From Thunnus maccoyii (taxonomy: Eukaryota > Chordata > Actinopteri > Scombriformes > Scombridae), in the NCBI RefSeq assembly GCF_910596095.1, contig NC_056548.1, positions 4,551,151 through 4,615,150 on the forward strand: 64,000 bases of DNA, written 5' to 3'. The position numbers were made by a program, and so were the translations under genes. This document shows, in pieces, positions 11,540 through 24,377 of the stretch; position 1 is the stretch's first letter; every line of letters starts with the position of its first letter. The notes under the pieces were generated by a model. The model was not told where the DNA came from. It saw only the letters and a list, made by a program, of their open reading frames with translations, and made no database searches.

Positions 11540-12290
11540 AACATAACAGTAGTCATCTCTGGGTTGGTGGCTCACAGCAGGAAAGCACCGTGGATTTCCA
11601 CCAACCAGCTTCCAGTTATTTATCAGCCTGGTCATTCCCAGCACAGTTTACAATCCACAGCTTTGAATAGTTTATCTTCCATCCCTCTCCAATGGGAATT
11701 TGTAGCTATGACCCGTCTTCCTGAGCACATCCTTTTCCTTCAGTGATATACAAACACTGACAGACTTTCAGGGAAAAAAGTAGCCAGTCATGTGCTTCCC
11801 CTGCTTTGAGCAACAGCCATTAACTGCAGTTATAACTAAATAATAATAAACTAGGAAACACCTCAATCCAGTTGTCATGGAAATTGGCTGAAAACACTAA
11901 ACACACATATGAAATAATACACAAAATACTGCTGGGTTGAAGATGAATAACTATTATTGTACAATAAGGAGACAGAACACACAAAGATTTACATCAGTTC
12001 GTCTCAGCGAACAACAAGCAAACCTAATCTTTTATAGTTGAAGAAGGAACAAAGAAATGATCTGTGGTTGGTCAAATCATGCAAGCTTATGGATTACAGC
12101 CAATGGCAAACAGCCACCAGATACATTTACATGCACATGTATGTTAACTTGGAGCCACATCACCTAAAGACACAAATCAAGGAAGAGCCTCGAACCATAT
12201 GTGGCCTTCGACCCCTCAACATGTCCTGTTTACTGCAACGTTGCAAGCCATCCACCAACCCCTCCACCTCCTAATAAAAAAGTGAGCTTA
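11540..12290. other. Intergenic, no gene seen
   Basis: No coding or RNA feature recognised. Confidence 0.5.
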
Positions 12291-12560
12291 TATAGATGTC
12301 ATGTGAAGTACATCACTTCAGAAATGATCATATGATACGTATTGTTGAAATGTTAATATGCTGCGTATTACAGGCGTTGAAATGTACATATTCAACGTGT
12401 CTGTGGTTTGCAGAAACGTACAATGCCAACGTTTAATTCTGGCGACCAGACTGAAATTTGTCACCTTATATAGACGTCATCGGTCTTATGGCGTCTATTT
12501 GTGGGAGTTCAACAGAAGTCTATCGGACTATCCTAAAGGGGTACCCAGTGCGTTAAAAAC
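12290..12560. repeat. Foldback MITE family M3 (partial)
   Basis: Shares TGTTGAAATGTTAATATGCT and CTGTGGTTTGCAGAAACGTA with the element at 35463-35765. Only the right half is recognisable. Confidence 0.45.
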
Positions 12561-12599
12561 GAGGAGTGAGAATGGACTGTAAAATGATAAGACAATCCT

Positions 12600-13500
12600 T
12601 TGGTCTTTGATTACCTTCGCACAATGTACAACGCTTCTGTTCCTGCAAACAAGGGCCAATAATTTCCTGCTATTGTACAAGACTGGCTAGGCTGTTTATG
12701 ATGTTGGTGAGTCAGTCACTTAATGGAAAACTTCACAGTCCGCAGATGATTGGTAGTTCCCTGCAGAGCCTATGATCAAGAATCTGAATTACAAGCCCTG
12801 ACCACTGACATCAATTTGGGAAAATTTCTTCAAAAACTTTATTTTTAACTGCCATGTTGTTGTTTTTGACTCATAACTCACCCTGATAGGTTTGTCTGCT
12901 AACTTCCAAAATACTGTTTATATCATTTAGTGTCAAAATGCAGCTCTACGTTGTTGGTTCCTGCACTAAATGTTCATATATTTTGTGCTCTAACTCATGA
13001 ATGTGAATGAGTAAAAACATGTTTTCATGAACCTGCAAAAAAAAAGGTCATCTACTCAAAGACTTTGTGTGTGAATTTTATTTAGATTGAATTTGTTGGT
13101 ACTGAGAGTTACTCTTGTTTTGTTTAAAACCCTTAAAAACTCAGTTATTTGTTTCTTTTTGTACTTAAATTCATGAACTCTGTGTACTGTAGGCACTAAA
13201 AGTTAAATATGCACTTTCTCCATAATTAAAAGTTGTTATATAATGTTGCTAATAATGTCATTTATTAAGTTTTAATTTATTTATTTATACAAATGTATAA
13301 TAAGTAATATGTACATAAGAGGTGTGTACTTTTTAACTGATTAAATCTGTATTTAATGTGGCATGTCTTTAATGTCAGGCTTTACTTTTTGACATAAAGC
13401 TCTTCCAGTGAAACCACAGAATGTATTTGTGTGAAGCGTACTGGTTTAATTTTCCTATTCATTTTCAGTAAATTGTTTTTTTAAAATTTTATTTCTGCCT
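12600..13500. other. Intergenic, no gene seen
   Basis: AT-rich, no recognisable gene or well-bounded repeat. Confidence 0.5.
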
Positions 13501-13504
13501 CTAT

Positions 13505-13800
13505 GAAAGTGGTTCTCAACCTTTGTGGTGTCAAGGACCCACAAATTGATACACATCCCGGCACAAACCTGTATTTGATAAGCTGTAGTCTCAGGGATCC
13601 TCATCTGATAAGATTTAGTTATTCCATAACTGTCTATACTGTAGATCGGCATATTAACAATGAAGAGTATGAAACCTATAAACGGAGTCATTCTTACACA
13701 TTCTCTCACTGGACTAACTTTTAGTCAATGAAATAGTGAAATGTAAGTATTCCCCATTTTTCTGGGGACCCCCTGCAACCCCCTTGAGAACCACTGCTCT
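13505..13800. repeat. hAT-type MITE with inverted ends
   Basis: Left end AGTGGTTCTCAACCTTTGTG and right end CCCCTTGAGAACCACTGCTC are inverted repeats of each other, a classic hAT terminal motif. About 300 bp, non-coding. Confidence 0.65.
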
Positions 13801-13884
13801 ACGTAACATTTAATGCTTTTTTTTAATCACCCTGATAAGGTGATGAACAGAAGAGCAGATGAACATAAAATATATAGATTTTTA

Positions 13885-14452
13885 GCAAATTTTATTTATA
13901 AACTTAACTTATATTTAACATTTTGTACAGCAGATGACAAGAAACAAGCATTTTTAAAACATAACATTAAAGTTCAATGTCTCCCTTTATTGTACAGGTA
14001 AGTCAAAATATACAGCACATTAAATTAAAAAAACAGTAACACTGATTTGATATAAAAATACATCTTCAAAATATTACACATACGAACACTGACCTGGTTC
14101 TCATTTCCCTAAAAAACAAAACTCACAAGCACACATACAGGAGAAGCACCACGTTTCCCAGCACTAATGTGAAGTCTAGCGTACACATTTATACAGTGAC
14201 TCTCTTTTTATATTATTATTATATATCATATTACACAATAATCTTTCCAGCTTAAGTTCATTATAAAAGTAACATTTAATCCAAGATTAGACTTTCAATG
14301 CAGATGACATTTGCTTCGTACAGACACGGTGATCATGTACATATCAATGTGTTCATCATACTAATGTAAAACAAACATTATGATACATTATATTGGACAA
14401 CTCAACTTTTAAACGACTGAAATGAGGAGAATGTATCACTGGAGTGAACATC
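13885..14452 (-). other. Probable 3' UTR of gene 2
   Basis: Sequence downstream of the stop at 14453. Minus-strand AATAAA hexamers occur at 13986-13991 and 13891-13896, either of which could end the transcript. No further feature seen. Confidence 0.4.
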
Positions 14453-14600
14453 TCATTTGATGGGAACTCTGGAGAAAAAAGGGCGAGCGCTGACGACGTT
14501 GGTTTCTTTCAAAGCGTCTGACAGAATTGCTTTGACGATTCTCCTGTCGGCCTTGGTGAGGTTAGTCTTGAGCTTGAGCAGAGCCGAAACGTGTTTTTCA
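14453..14600 (-). CDS. Gene 2 coding exon 12 with stop
   Basis: 148 nt after acceptor TTCATCCACAG. Encodes SEKHVSALLKLKTNLTKADR and ends FFSRVPIK then TGA at 14455-14453. Conserved C-terminal Sec6-type block. Confidence 0.88.
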
Positions 14601-17600
14601 CTGTGGATGAAAGAAGGGAAACATTAGAAATGAACTTTTTTAATCCAAGACAACATTAATCTAATTAATAGAAGATTACTATAACAAAGGTGGATAAAAG
14701 GTAAAGTAGATTATGGTGTGGAAGTATACAGTATATTCCTTCTCCTGCACATACTTGACAATAGTTAGATGGGAAGATTGATACTGTTTTCATGTCTTCA
14801 TGTTAAATATGAAGCTAGAGCCAGTAGACAATTATCTTGGTTTAGCAATCAGACTGTGCAAAGGTAAAGATGATAAAAAACAGCTCTGAAAATATTGATG
14901 TTTTTAAACATAGACTAAAAACCCACCTGTTTAGCCTGGCTTTTATGTAGTATCTTATTATTATATATATGTGTCTTTGATTTCTTGTACTTTCTTTTAC
15001 TATTTTAACTGCTCTCTTACCATTCATTTATCTTTTATTGTTGTCTTATTCAATTCATTCTTTTAAAGTAGGTTTCATTCAATCTTTTTCTGTCTAATCT
15101 ATTATTATCTTGAATTAGTTATTTTATTTACATTTTACAAGTCACCTTGTTTTAATTTTTGCTATTTTACTTGTATCCTGGTGTGCACTGGTGTCCCAGT
15201 CCATATTTACCATCCTGTGTGTTTGTCAGTCACTTCTAAAGTACTTTGAATTTCATTCGACTTGTATGGAAAGTGCTATATAAATAAAGTTTGGGTGATT
15301 GATTGATTGATTCTTAAGCTCACTAGTGCCAGCACATGACCTGTGAAACCACTCATTAAACAAAAGAGATCCAACATGTTATTTTGTGAGTTTTAGAGGT
15401 GCTGGTACCTTTGGATTGAGCTAGGCTAGCTGTTTCCCCCTGTTTCCAGGCTTTGTGCTAAGCTAAGCTAACCAGCTGCCAGCTCTAGCGTCATATTCAC
15501 AGTAAAAGTGGTATCAATCTTCTCATCAAACCACAAGAAAGCAAAAAATATATATTTCCCATAATGGTAAACTATACTATTCTTTGGTTTGCATGTGAAA
15601 GTCTTACAACACTGACTCAGAGAGCAGAGGAAGAAAAACAAGACAGTTTACTGTCAAAGTAAACATTTGGAAGTAAACCTCATCCTCTGTAAACTGTTGA
15701 CTCTAAATGTTAACATAACTGACTGTCGTAGCAAGCTTTCATTTAACAGCAGCACTTTTCTTTGTTTCAGTTCTGTTTTTCTTGGTAACTCCTCCAGAAA
15801 ATTGAGCCTCTGCCTTTCATAATAATATCATAATATCATCCTCCTACCAGGAAACATCTGAACTCATGTCAGAGGTTTTAGCTCAGTTCACTTCCTGCTT
15901 CCTCTCAGCTCTTACTGAAAAATATGTTTGTTAATGTTCACCCTAATGTCAAGTAAACCATGTTTAATGATTCTGTCTTTATTAGGTCACTCACAGCTAA
16001 ATAAGGACAGCTGCACATTTGCTTTTGCTAATAATAATAATGAAATGATTACCTGAGGTCAGGATAATCAGTTCCCAGTAATACTACTTGCATCTGTATG
16101 GCAGGGAGGTCTTGGAGTTTCAGCACTTCTGCAATCTTGTTCAAGATTTCCTTCAACCACTCCTCCTTTGATCCCTGTGAAGTAATTTAGTTTAGTCTTC
16201 AAGTTTACTTCAACAGTAATATAAAAGTCATGTGTTTTAGGGAGGATTTAATAGTTTTTACAGTGGATTTTCCAAGGAACACATTAATCACACTCTGCGG
16301 TCAGTTCAGTGACATATTTTTTCCTTGGAGTTTCTGATGTTGAACGTAAGATGTTGCAACCAAAAATGAATGTTTTGTAAAATCTAATACTTTTAGATTT
16401 TGTGCTTGAGTCTCACCATTTTCACGAATAAACTGTGCAAACTCTCCGCATTGTTTTTCACAGTCATGTAGGCTTTCTCCTGACGCTCCTTGTTCTTCAG
16501 TTTGACTTCCCCTCTCAGGAGCCTCTTCACATATTCTGCTGTCACTTCCTGATGAAGCTGGCCCATCAGATCCTGCAATCAAATCAGTAATCAGGATAAA
16601 AAACAACATTGTTTTAGCTTCAAATTAAGCTATTTTGTGCTTGTTGAAGAACTACTGGATTTAACAGATAATTTGTGAATCTATAGAACTATACCAGTAA
16701 TTATCCATGTTTTACTCCTTTTACTACATAAATTATGAATATTTTACATGTTACTAACTATTTTGCAAATCATACTGTAGTCTGCATTTTTCCCAACATT
16801 CAGGCAGCCATTGGTTTCCATTAACTTTTGTACAGTTCTAAAATCTTTGGCAGGCTCTTGAATCTTGCTTGAGTTGTTTTATCCATCAAGGTTAACTTCA
16901 ATTTTTTGTGTTCTGCTAATTGATTTTCATACTGTATATAAATGTAAAATTTCTCTGAATGTAAATTAATAGAAACCAATGGCCACCTGAAAGGTAAAAT
17001 ATATTCAAAACATTTAAACTGTAGTCCGCTTTGGAAAATGGTCTGTAGTAATGTACAGTCAACATGATTTAACATGTAGTTAAAAGTATACTATGCAGGA
17101 TTTTCCTAAAAAAAACAACAACATATAGACTCATACAAAAGTAATCCCTCTCAATCAAAACAAACAAAAAAAAACAGTGGCTTGTCCTTTAATATGAATG
17201 GAAGAATGTGTGTCATGGTTTCTGTGGTTTACCTTGTGACACGATTCAGCTGCACCTTGAAGATCCTGAATCTGTTGTTCAATGCTGACCAGCAGATTCT
17301 CAAACACTGACTTATTCAGCCAGTCACTGGTTCCCAGCTTGCGGTACTGTGGCTGTGTGAGATACAAATATGATGCATGAGACATTGAATTATTTTTTCT
17401 CTAACTTTTACCACAAACAGATGTAGGGGTCCACAGTCGCACAAAATTTGTAGTAAAAATTCTTTGGCTAAGGATTAGGGTCAAAATTTGAGTTATTATC
17501 CATCTACACGGTAGACAACACCCATGAGCACATTTTATGAATTGTGTCCAAATAGTAACTAAAATTCAGTAAATCCCCGTGGATGTGGTTGTTCCCAGAG

Positions 17601-20600
17601 CTCAAATAAAAATGAAAGGAGGCCAAACAATGTAACAAGACTGACCTTTTTTTAAAATTCTTTTGTTAATTCATGTTTTTTTGTTTGGTTCTGGGCGTCA
17701 ATGACACAGAGGACTAAGATATATCTGGATACACAAATCTTTTCATGGGATTAGTTGACTACAAGAAAAATATAGAACATGACCAGACTTAGCCTTTAAA
17801 TCGCTTGTAAATAAACTTACCTTGAGGACCTCGTGCACAGGGCTTAGTAAATACATGTGAGCAGATTGTTTCATGTCCATCAGAACAGACAAACAGCTTT
17901 CCCGAACATCCTCTGGGAACAGATCACTCTTCTTAACGAGGAAGTCCCTGCAGGCAGACCACAGGAAAACCCTCAAATTAGCTCACAGCGATATTTTTTT
18001 CTGTGATGTTCAAGGACGGGTTCACAATTTTTCAAAGCTGTCTGAAAACAGTCAGAAGCCCAAATGAACAGTGAAACATGTTTTTCTTGTTGTAATCGTT
18101 CCTCCTGTTCATACTGTTCGTTAGAAGATCCCTTCATAATGCAATTACAATGTAAGTGATGGGGGACAAAATCCACAGTCCTCCTTCTGTGCAAAAATGT
18201 ATTTAAAAGTTTATCTGAAGCTAATATGAAGCTTCAGCATCCAAATGAGTCAAATCCAGTAGATATCTTTCAACGTTACAGTCTTTTTAGTGCCAAAGTT
18301 CCTCTTTTTGTTACTATACTTCCACCTGCAGCTCAACAGGGAAACACTGTCCGAGGAAACACAAAGAGGGAATTTGATGCTAAAAAGACTGTAAATGTGT
18401 CAGATATCCACTTGATATGACTAACTCAGACTGCTGAAGCCTCATATAAGCTTCACATCAACTTTTAAATGACTGTGTGGACACACTGTGGATTTTGGCC
18501 TCCATCACTTACATTGAAAGCACATTTGAAAGATCTTTTAATATCCAGTATGAACAGGAGGAATGATTACAGCGAGGAAAACCTCTTTCACTGTTCATAT
18601 GAGCACCTGACTGCTGTTTTAAGACAGACTTGAAAAATTGTGAACCAGTCGTTTAAGCTTTGAATTTGTCTAAATGTCAGAAAAGTACCTGAAATGTTCA
18701 ACACAGCTGAGTATCGCCTTGATGAACGGCTTGCTGTTCGGTTTGCTTTGCTTCATGATGTTGTCCTGGAAGATCCTGAACCTGCAGGAGTTTGTATTTG
18801 AATGAAATGTTGATATCATTAAGAATAGAACTAACTGCATTTATAAATGACAATACTTAGAAGCAAGTAATCAGTCTTGTTACCTTTGTAATGAATCTTT
18901 CAGTTGGTAACTTAAATCCTGGGCCTTGCTTTGGTCTCCCACAACTTTTACAGTTGTAGTCAAAATACCATTGATGAGCTAAAGACAGATAGAGAACACA
19001 AATGAATAACTGCATTTAAAAATGATAATTGATTTAACATTATGTTGTGTTGATAATACTGTACCGGAATGAGGTCATAGGCCACAGGACTGACGAAGCA
19101 GCCGTCCTTTCTTGACGGCTCCTCTCCATCTTCCCACTTTTGCTTTGCTTCCTCCAGGACGCGGTTGATGCAAGTCGCCATCTCACTCTGGATGTACGAA
19201 AAACAACATGAAGCGGTTACTTTTAACACACATAACACTCTTTCACAGGCACTTAATGTTCTTGGCTACTACTTTTTTTGTTCATGGCAAGAATTTCTAT
19301 GATTCTACCAGGGTGGCACTAGCGAAAATGTCATCAGGTCAATCATATTAAAACTGATTATTGTCTAGAGGGCAGAAAAATGTGGCCTGATGCTGGAGCT
19401 CGAGATTAGATCATCTAAAATCCTCCAGAAAGCCACAAGTATTATAGTTCCATCTGGGCTTGTTCTAGCAAGTGAATGTTCTCTGTTGCCATCAGGGCAT
19501 CTTAATGTTTTACCTGCATGTAAAACTAACCGCTAGTCTAAATTGTTCATTCCTTCTGCAATCCGACTACTAAATGCTGTGCTGTGATTTCTCACTTTGC
19601 ACAGTTTTTTCATCATGCTAACTGACTGACAAACATCCCGATTGCTAGACATTGCTGCTAATGTAAAAAAAACCCCACCAAAACGAGACCTGAAGTTTGA
19701 CTAAAACTACCAAACCCAAACAAACCGAAACTAAAAACTGCTATACGTGACTAAAATATAATGAATCTACCTGTTGTTTGCTCAGGTACTGTTCCTCCAG
19801 AGGTTTCAGTAACTTTTTAGGCAGCAGCTTTCCCAACGCTTCGTGATCGATCTCACTGGCCAGCTCTGGCTTTCGAAGGATTCTGACACAGAGAGCAGAC
19901 ATCACATTCACAGTCATTAACAAGTCAAGAAACATGAACTCTACAGATTAGGATTAGGAGTAACAAACATTATGTCGGATACTTGTATATTGTTCTACAA
20001 CAGTAATCTGTGATGCTCAGTGTGTTACTGGAGATATAATTTGCTTTTTCATTTTTCCTCAATTTGCTTGTTTCATTTCTTCCACTTCAGTTAGTGAGCT
20101 TCTATATTTCAACAACAAAGACAAGCAGCGACTTGTTTTGAATAAAAAGTGTGTAACCAACTGGTTTGTGAACTCCAGGGTGTGACTCTGTAAAACCATA
20201 CTCGATCTGTCTTTTTGCAGCATTATATTATGGTGTAGTTTGTACTGTGCTGCCTTTCCTGAACGATTACACAATTTTAGGGCGAACCGCTTTGTCCATG
20301 AATCAGCCTGAGCAGTTGAGGGTGAAAGTGGTGCTTCCTCTTTCACACACTTAGATCTTAGATAGTAAAGACACTGATTGTGGACAATAAGGCCCAATTA
20401 CACAAGGAGAGATTCATGATATTTTGTACATTTTGTGCACATTTCTTCATAACATCATGGTTTGGTCTCCAACGGACATTCAACACAAGACAAAAAAATC
20501 AATTTAGTCCTGTTCCCTTTAGCAGTAGTTCCCAAGCAATGTCTGCTTTGCACCCCTGTTAACCAGTTGCATGCATCTACTGATTGTGACCAGTTCTACC

Positions 20601-23600
20601 AAAGAGTATTTTTCCTGAAGAAGTAAAATTAAATTCAATGATTCTCAAAAAAAAAAAAAGCAAAGATTGGAGGAAACATTTTGTAAAAAATAAGCACAAA
20701 TTGAGACTGAAATGTTCCTTCAACTGCATAATATGAACGCAATAAGCAGAATGAACGGAGGTAGAGGGGTTGATAATGCTAAATTGAAGTAATGTGGTAT
20801 CCAAAATTCAAAGGGTTTATCCTCTGGGGAGCATCAGAGGAAATGTCAGCACATGTCATGGCAATCTGCCAGTTAAACTGTAAGATTTCTGTGGTACCTG
20901 TGAAAGTTTTGTCCCTACTGTGGTGAGTGAGAGAGGTGAGCACTAAACACACCAGGATTCATTCTCTGGAGAACATGAATATCCACAACAAACTTCACTT
21001 GTTTTTGAGATACCATTGTGGACTATGCCTTTGGTATCATGGACCAAAGTGTTGATCGAGAGGAACGTTTGACCTACAGACCACATGGTCACCAAAATTA
21101 TTGGGAATCATCCCCTGGAGATCATGAATATTGATACTAAATTTACCAGTGGTGGAAGAAGTGCTTAGATCTTTTACTTAAAAGTTGAATTAATGACTCA
21201 CTCTGGATAATACTCGTTCACCCAGAGCAGGAGGGAAGTGCAGTCCTTGTCATCTAGACCAAACTCTGCGATCTTTTTGAGTCTGGCGCTGAAGGTTTGG
21301 TGGTACCACCTGGCGTAGGAATTACAGATGTGCAGCTCCGGCGGGTAGCTGCTCTTCACCACCTCCACCACCCACAGCAGGTCCTGCTTCAGCTGCCTGC
21401 CCATGCTGCAGATGTCCACCTGGAGAGACGACTTCTCCACCAGGTCTGCAGGGGGGCTGGAGGAGGTGTTGTCCATGCACTCCTCCACCAAGCTGTAGAG
21501 CGTTGAATCGTGGAGCTTCTTCCAGCCACTGGGCCTCCAGGGCGGCGGTGTCCCATCTCTCTGCTTCCACTGCTTGTCCTGCTCCTCCTCCTGGCAGATG
21601 GCCGTCACGGCATATGTTAGAGCCACAACATTGACCTCTGTGCTGAGAGACTGTTTCAGAATCTGCACTACGAGGTCCTTCAGGGCTCTGCGGTCTGCAT
21701 CAAGCCTGTCCACTTCCTTCTCCCGATGTTTAAGTGCCTCTGCTTCTGTTATCTCCCCAAACAGACACTCCTCTCTCTCTATCAGCAGCTGGCTGGCCTC
21801 AGACAAATGGTTTGCCTCAAGGAGGTCCTCAAATGTGGGTATCACTGAGGGAGAAAAGCAAAGAGCAGACCTTGTTTTGAGCTGTTGGAGATGGTGTTTA
21901 CAATAAAACTTGGCATTTAAACTTCCTGTAACAACTTTCCAAAATACAGATGATGTTTTTATCTTACCATGTAACTTTTAACTGGGAGAACTTTAGCCTG
22001 ATTATATACTAAAGTACTATTAATGTAACAGAAGGGTTCCATGAAGCGTGAGCAGATAAAGACAAATGTCTTAGTCTTTGGGAGTGCAAGCAGGGAGTCT
22101 GTAAACTGTTCAGTGTTTAGAAAGCCCACATCCAAAGTGTAGATAAGAAATTGAGGGAAGGTACTTGGAGGCTCCCCAGGAAAGAAACATGACATGTAAT
22201 AAACAATGGGCTAGCTGCTGACTTTTAATTGCTTCTAGGTGTGACGGAACGTTTGACGCTTTCATGACGGGTAACTATATATATCTCTGATTCACTTTGC
22301 CTTTCCACTCTTTCTCTAACAGACACTGAGTCCATGTGCATTTGATTTGATTGGTACTGTAACTTACATACATATGTATATATACATATATTAATATATA
22401 TGTTATATATAGGGACTTGTAGTGTTTGTGGCCTTGAAGACATGAAAATTATATTTTATTGTAGAGACAGAATTCAACTGCTAACTTTATCTGTCTTCCT
22501 AAAACTTTTCAGTTTCTTCCTGTCTTTCAGTTTCAATGGTTTACGGTTGGCTAACGTTTGGCTAACGGTTGGATGTTTCTGATGTTAGCTCCATTAACTG
22601 ACCGTTTTGGGGCTCCTTATCGCTGGGTGAGAGGTTTCCATCAGTCGCAGTGATGGTGTTTGGACCGGGTTGAGCTCTGTTGACTCCAAATAACTTTTTG
22701 AACTTTTTCTTCAACCCCCTTCCTCCTGCAGGAAGGGAGTTGAAGCCATCTGTCTCCATCAAATCTGAGCGGGTCCTCATCGCTGTCCAAGCGGAGAAAC
22801 GTGACCAGCAGGCTAAGAAAGGTGCTGTCAAACCTGTAGAGACAAAAAAAAACCCCAACTGTAAATATTTGTTGGCAACATTAGCAAGCAACACTGTTTT
22901 TGCATTATAGACTATATAATGGTATTTTCTTTTATTTTAGATAAAAAGAAAGCAAAAAAAAATTAGCTTAACAATTCATTAACTGCCAAGGTTGCCAGAT
23001 CTTTGTGACAAAACCAGCGCAATGATCATTAAAAACCAACTCCAAAACCAGCCCAATGTCAGAGCTCAAAATATGCCTCTGCTAAACCATATACACTGCT
23101 TTTAAAGTCCAACAGCATTGCTATAATGCATTGTCAAATGTATTGTAATATCTATGGATTTTTATTTATAGAGATTATTCAAGTAATTTGCATGCAAAAT
23201 AGGTCTATCAAACCAGCGAACAAAAAATTCAACCAGCAGCAACACCTCAAAAGTAGTCCAATTTTGTGGCAAAACTGAGGACCTGGTAACCCTGGTAACT
23301 GCTCCTGGCATAAGTTGCTTCCCGTGTTATTTTGAAAATGAAAGCCAGTTCGAAGAGTAATGAAAACATAAATTAAAAGTGGAATCTGTAATACAAGACA
23401 TGCAATTTATATCAATAAATTAAATTAGATTAAGTTAAATCACAACATAATTACACAAGAGAGCTAGTTTTTAATTTAATTTTGTGTAATACTCTTGCTT
23501 TCCCATTTTTTAATGTTTAAGTTAGCTATTTTTAAAACTGTGAATACTGTCTTTGCATTTTGAATTACTAAAAAAAGGTATTTTCTCATATTTTAAATAA

Positions 23601-24327
23601 AAAGAAAGCTTAAAATTTGGCTACTTAATTCACTAACACTCCTAAAATTAGTTGCTTCCTGTGTTATTTTCAGATAAAACTCCAACAAACACATTTTAAT
23701 CTTTTGAGCAAAAAAGTGGAATGAAAACATATTAAAAGAGGAATCTGTAATTAAACTGTTACTGTTTCAATCAAAAATAATAAGATAAATGAATAAATAA
23801 ATCTGATTAAATCGTAACACAAAGCATCATCTGGCATCCAGTTTTTCCACATCATCGCCATTTTTCCACATGAAGAAACACACCATGCGAAAAACACATG
23901 CAAAACCGGGACACGGAAATGACAGTAAATAAGAATACTACTTTTGAGTGACAACATTCACCTTTCAGCTTCTCTAATTAATAACTAAAAAGAAAGCTTG
24001 TTGGTGATTCAAATAATAAGAAAGTTCAAATAAAAGTATCAGCCTTTCCCTGCATGTCACATTTAACAAGGTAATGTGAGGAAACTTTCTTAAGAGAAAA
24101 AACACTCTACAACACACACTATCAACCAGTCCAGACAGGCAGACACATATCCGTCGTACAGTGTTTTTGTCTAACTCCTCCAGCAGTGTTACTCACCCCG
24201 ATCTCACAGTCGCTGCTCTGTCAGAAACAGTATACAGCTGCTGTGAGTGGGTCTTTTTAAAGCAGCGATAAGCTCCTCCTGCTCTAGTTGATGCATTGGT
24301 AAATGACTTCCCAGAGTGGTGGAAACT

Positions 24328-24377
<50 letters not shown>

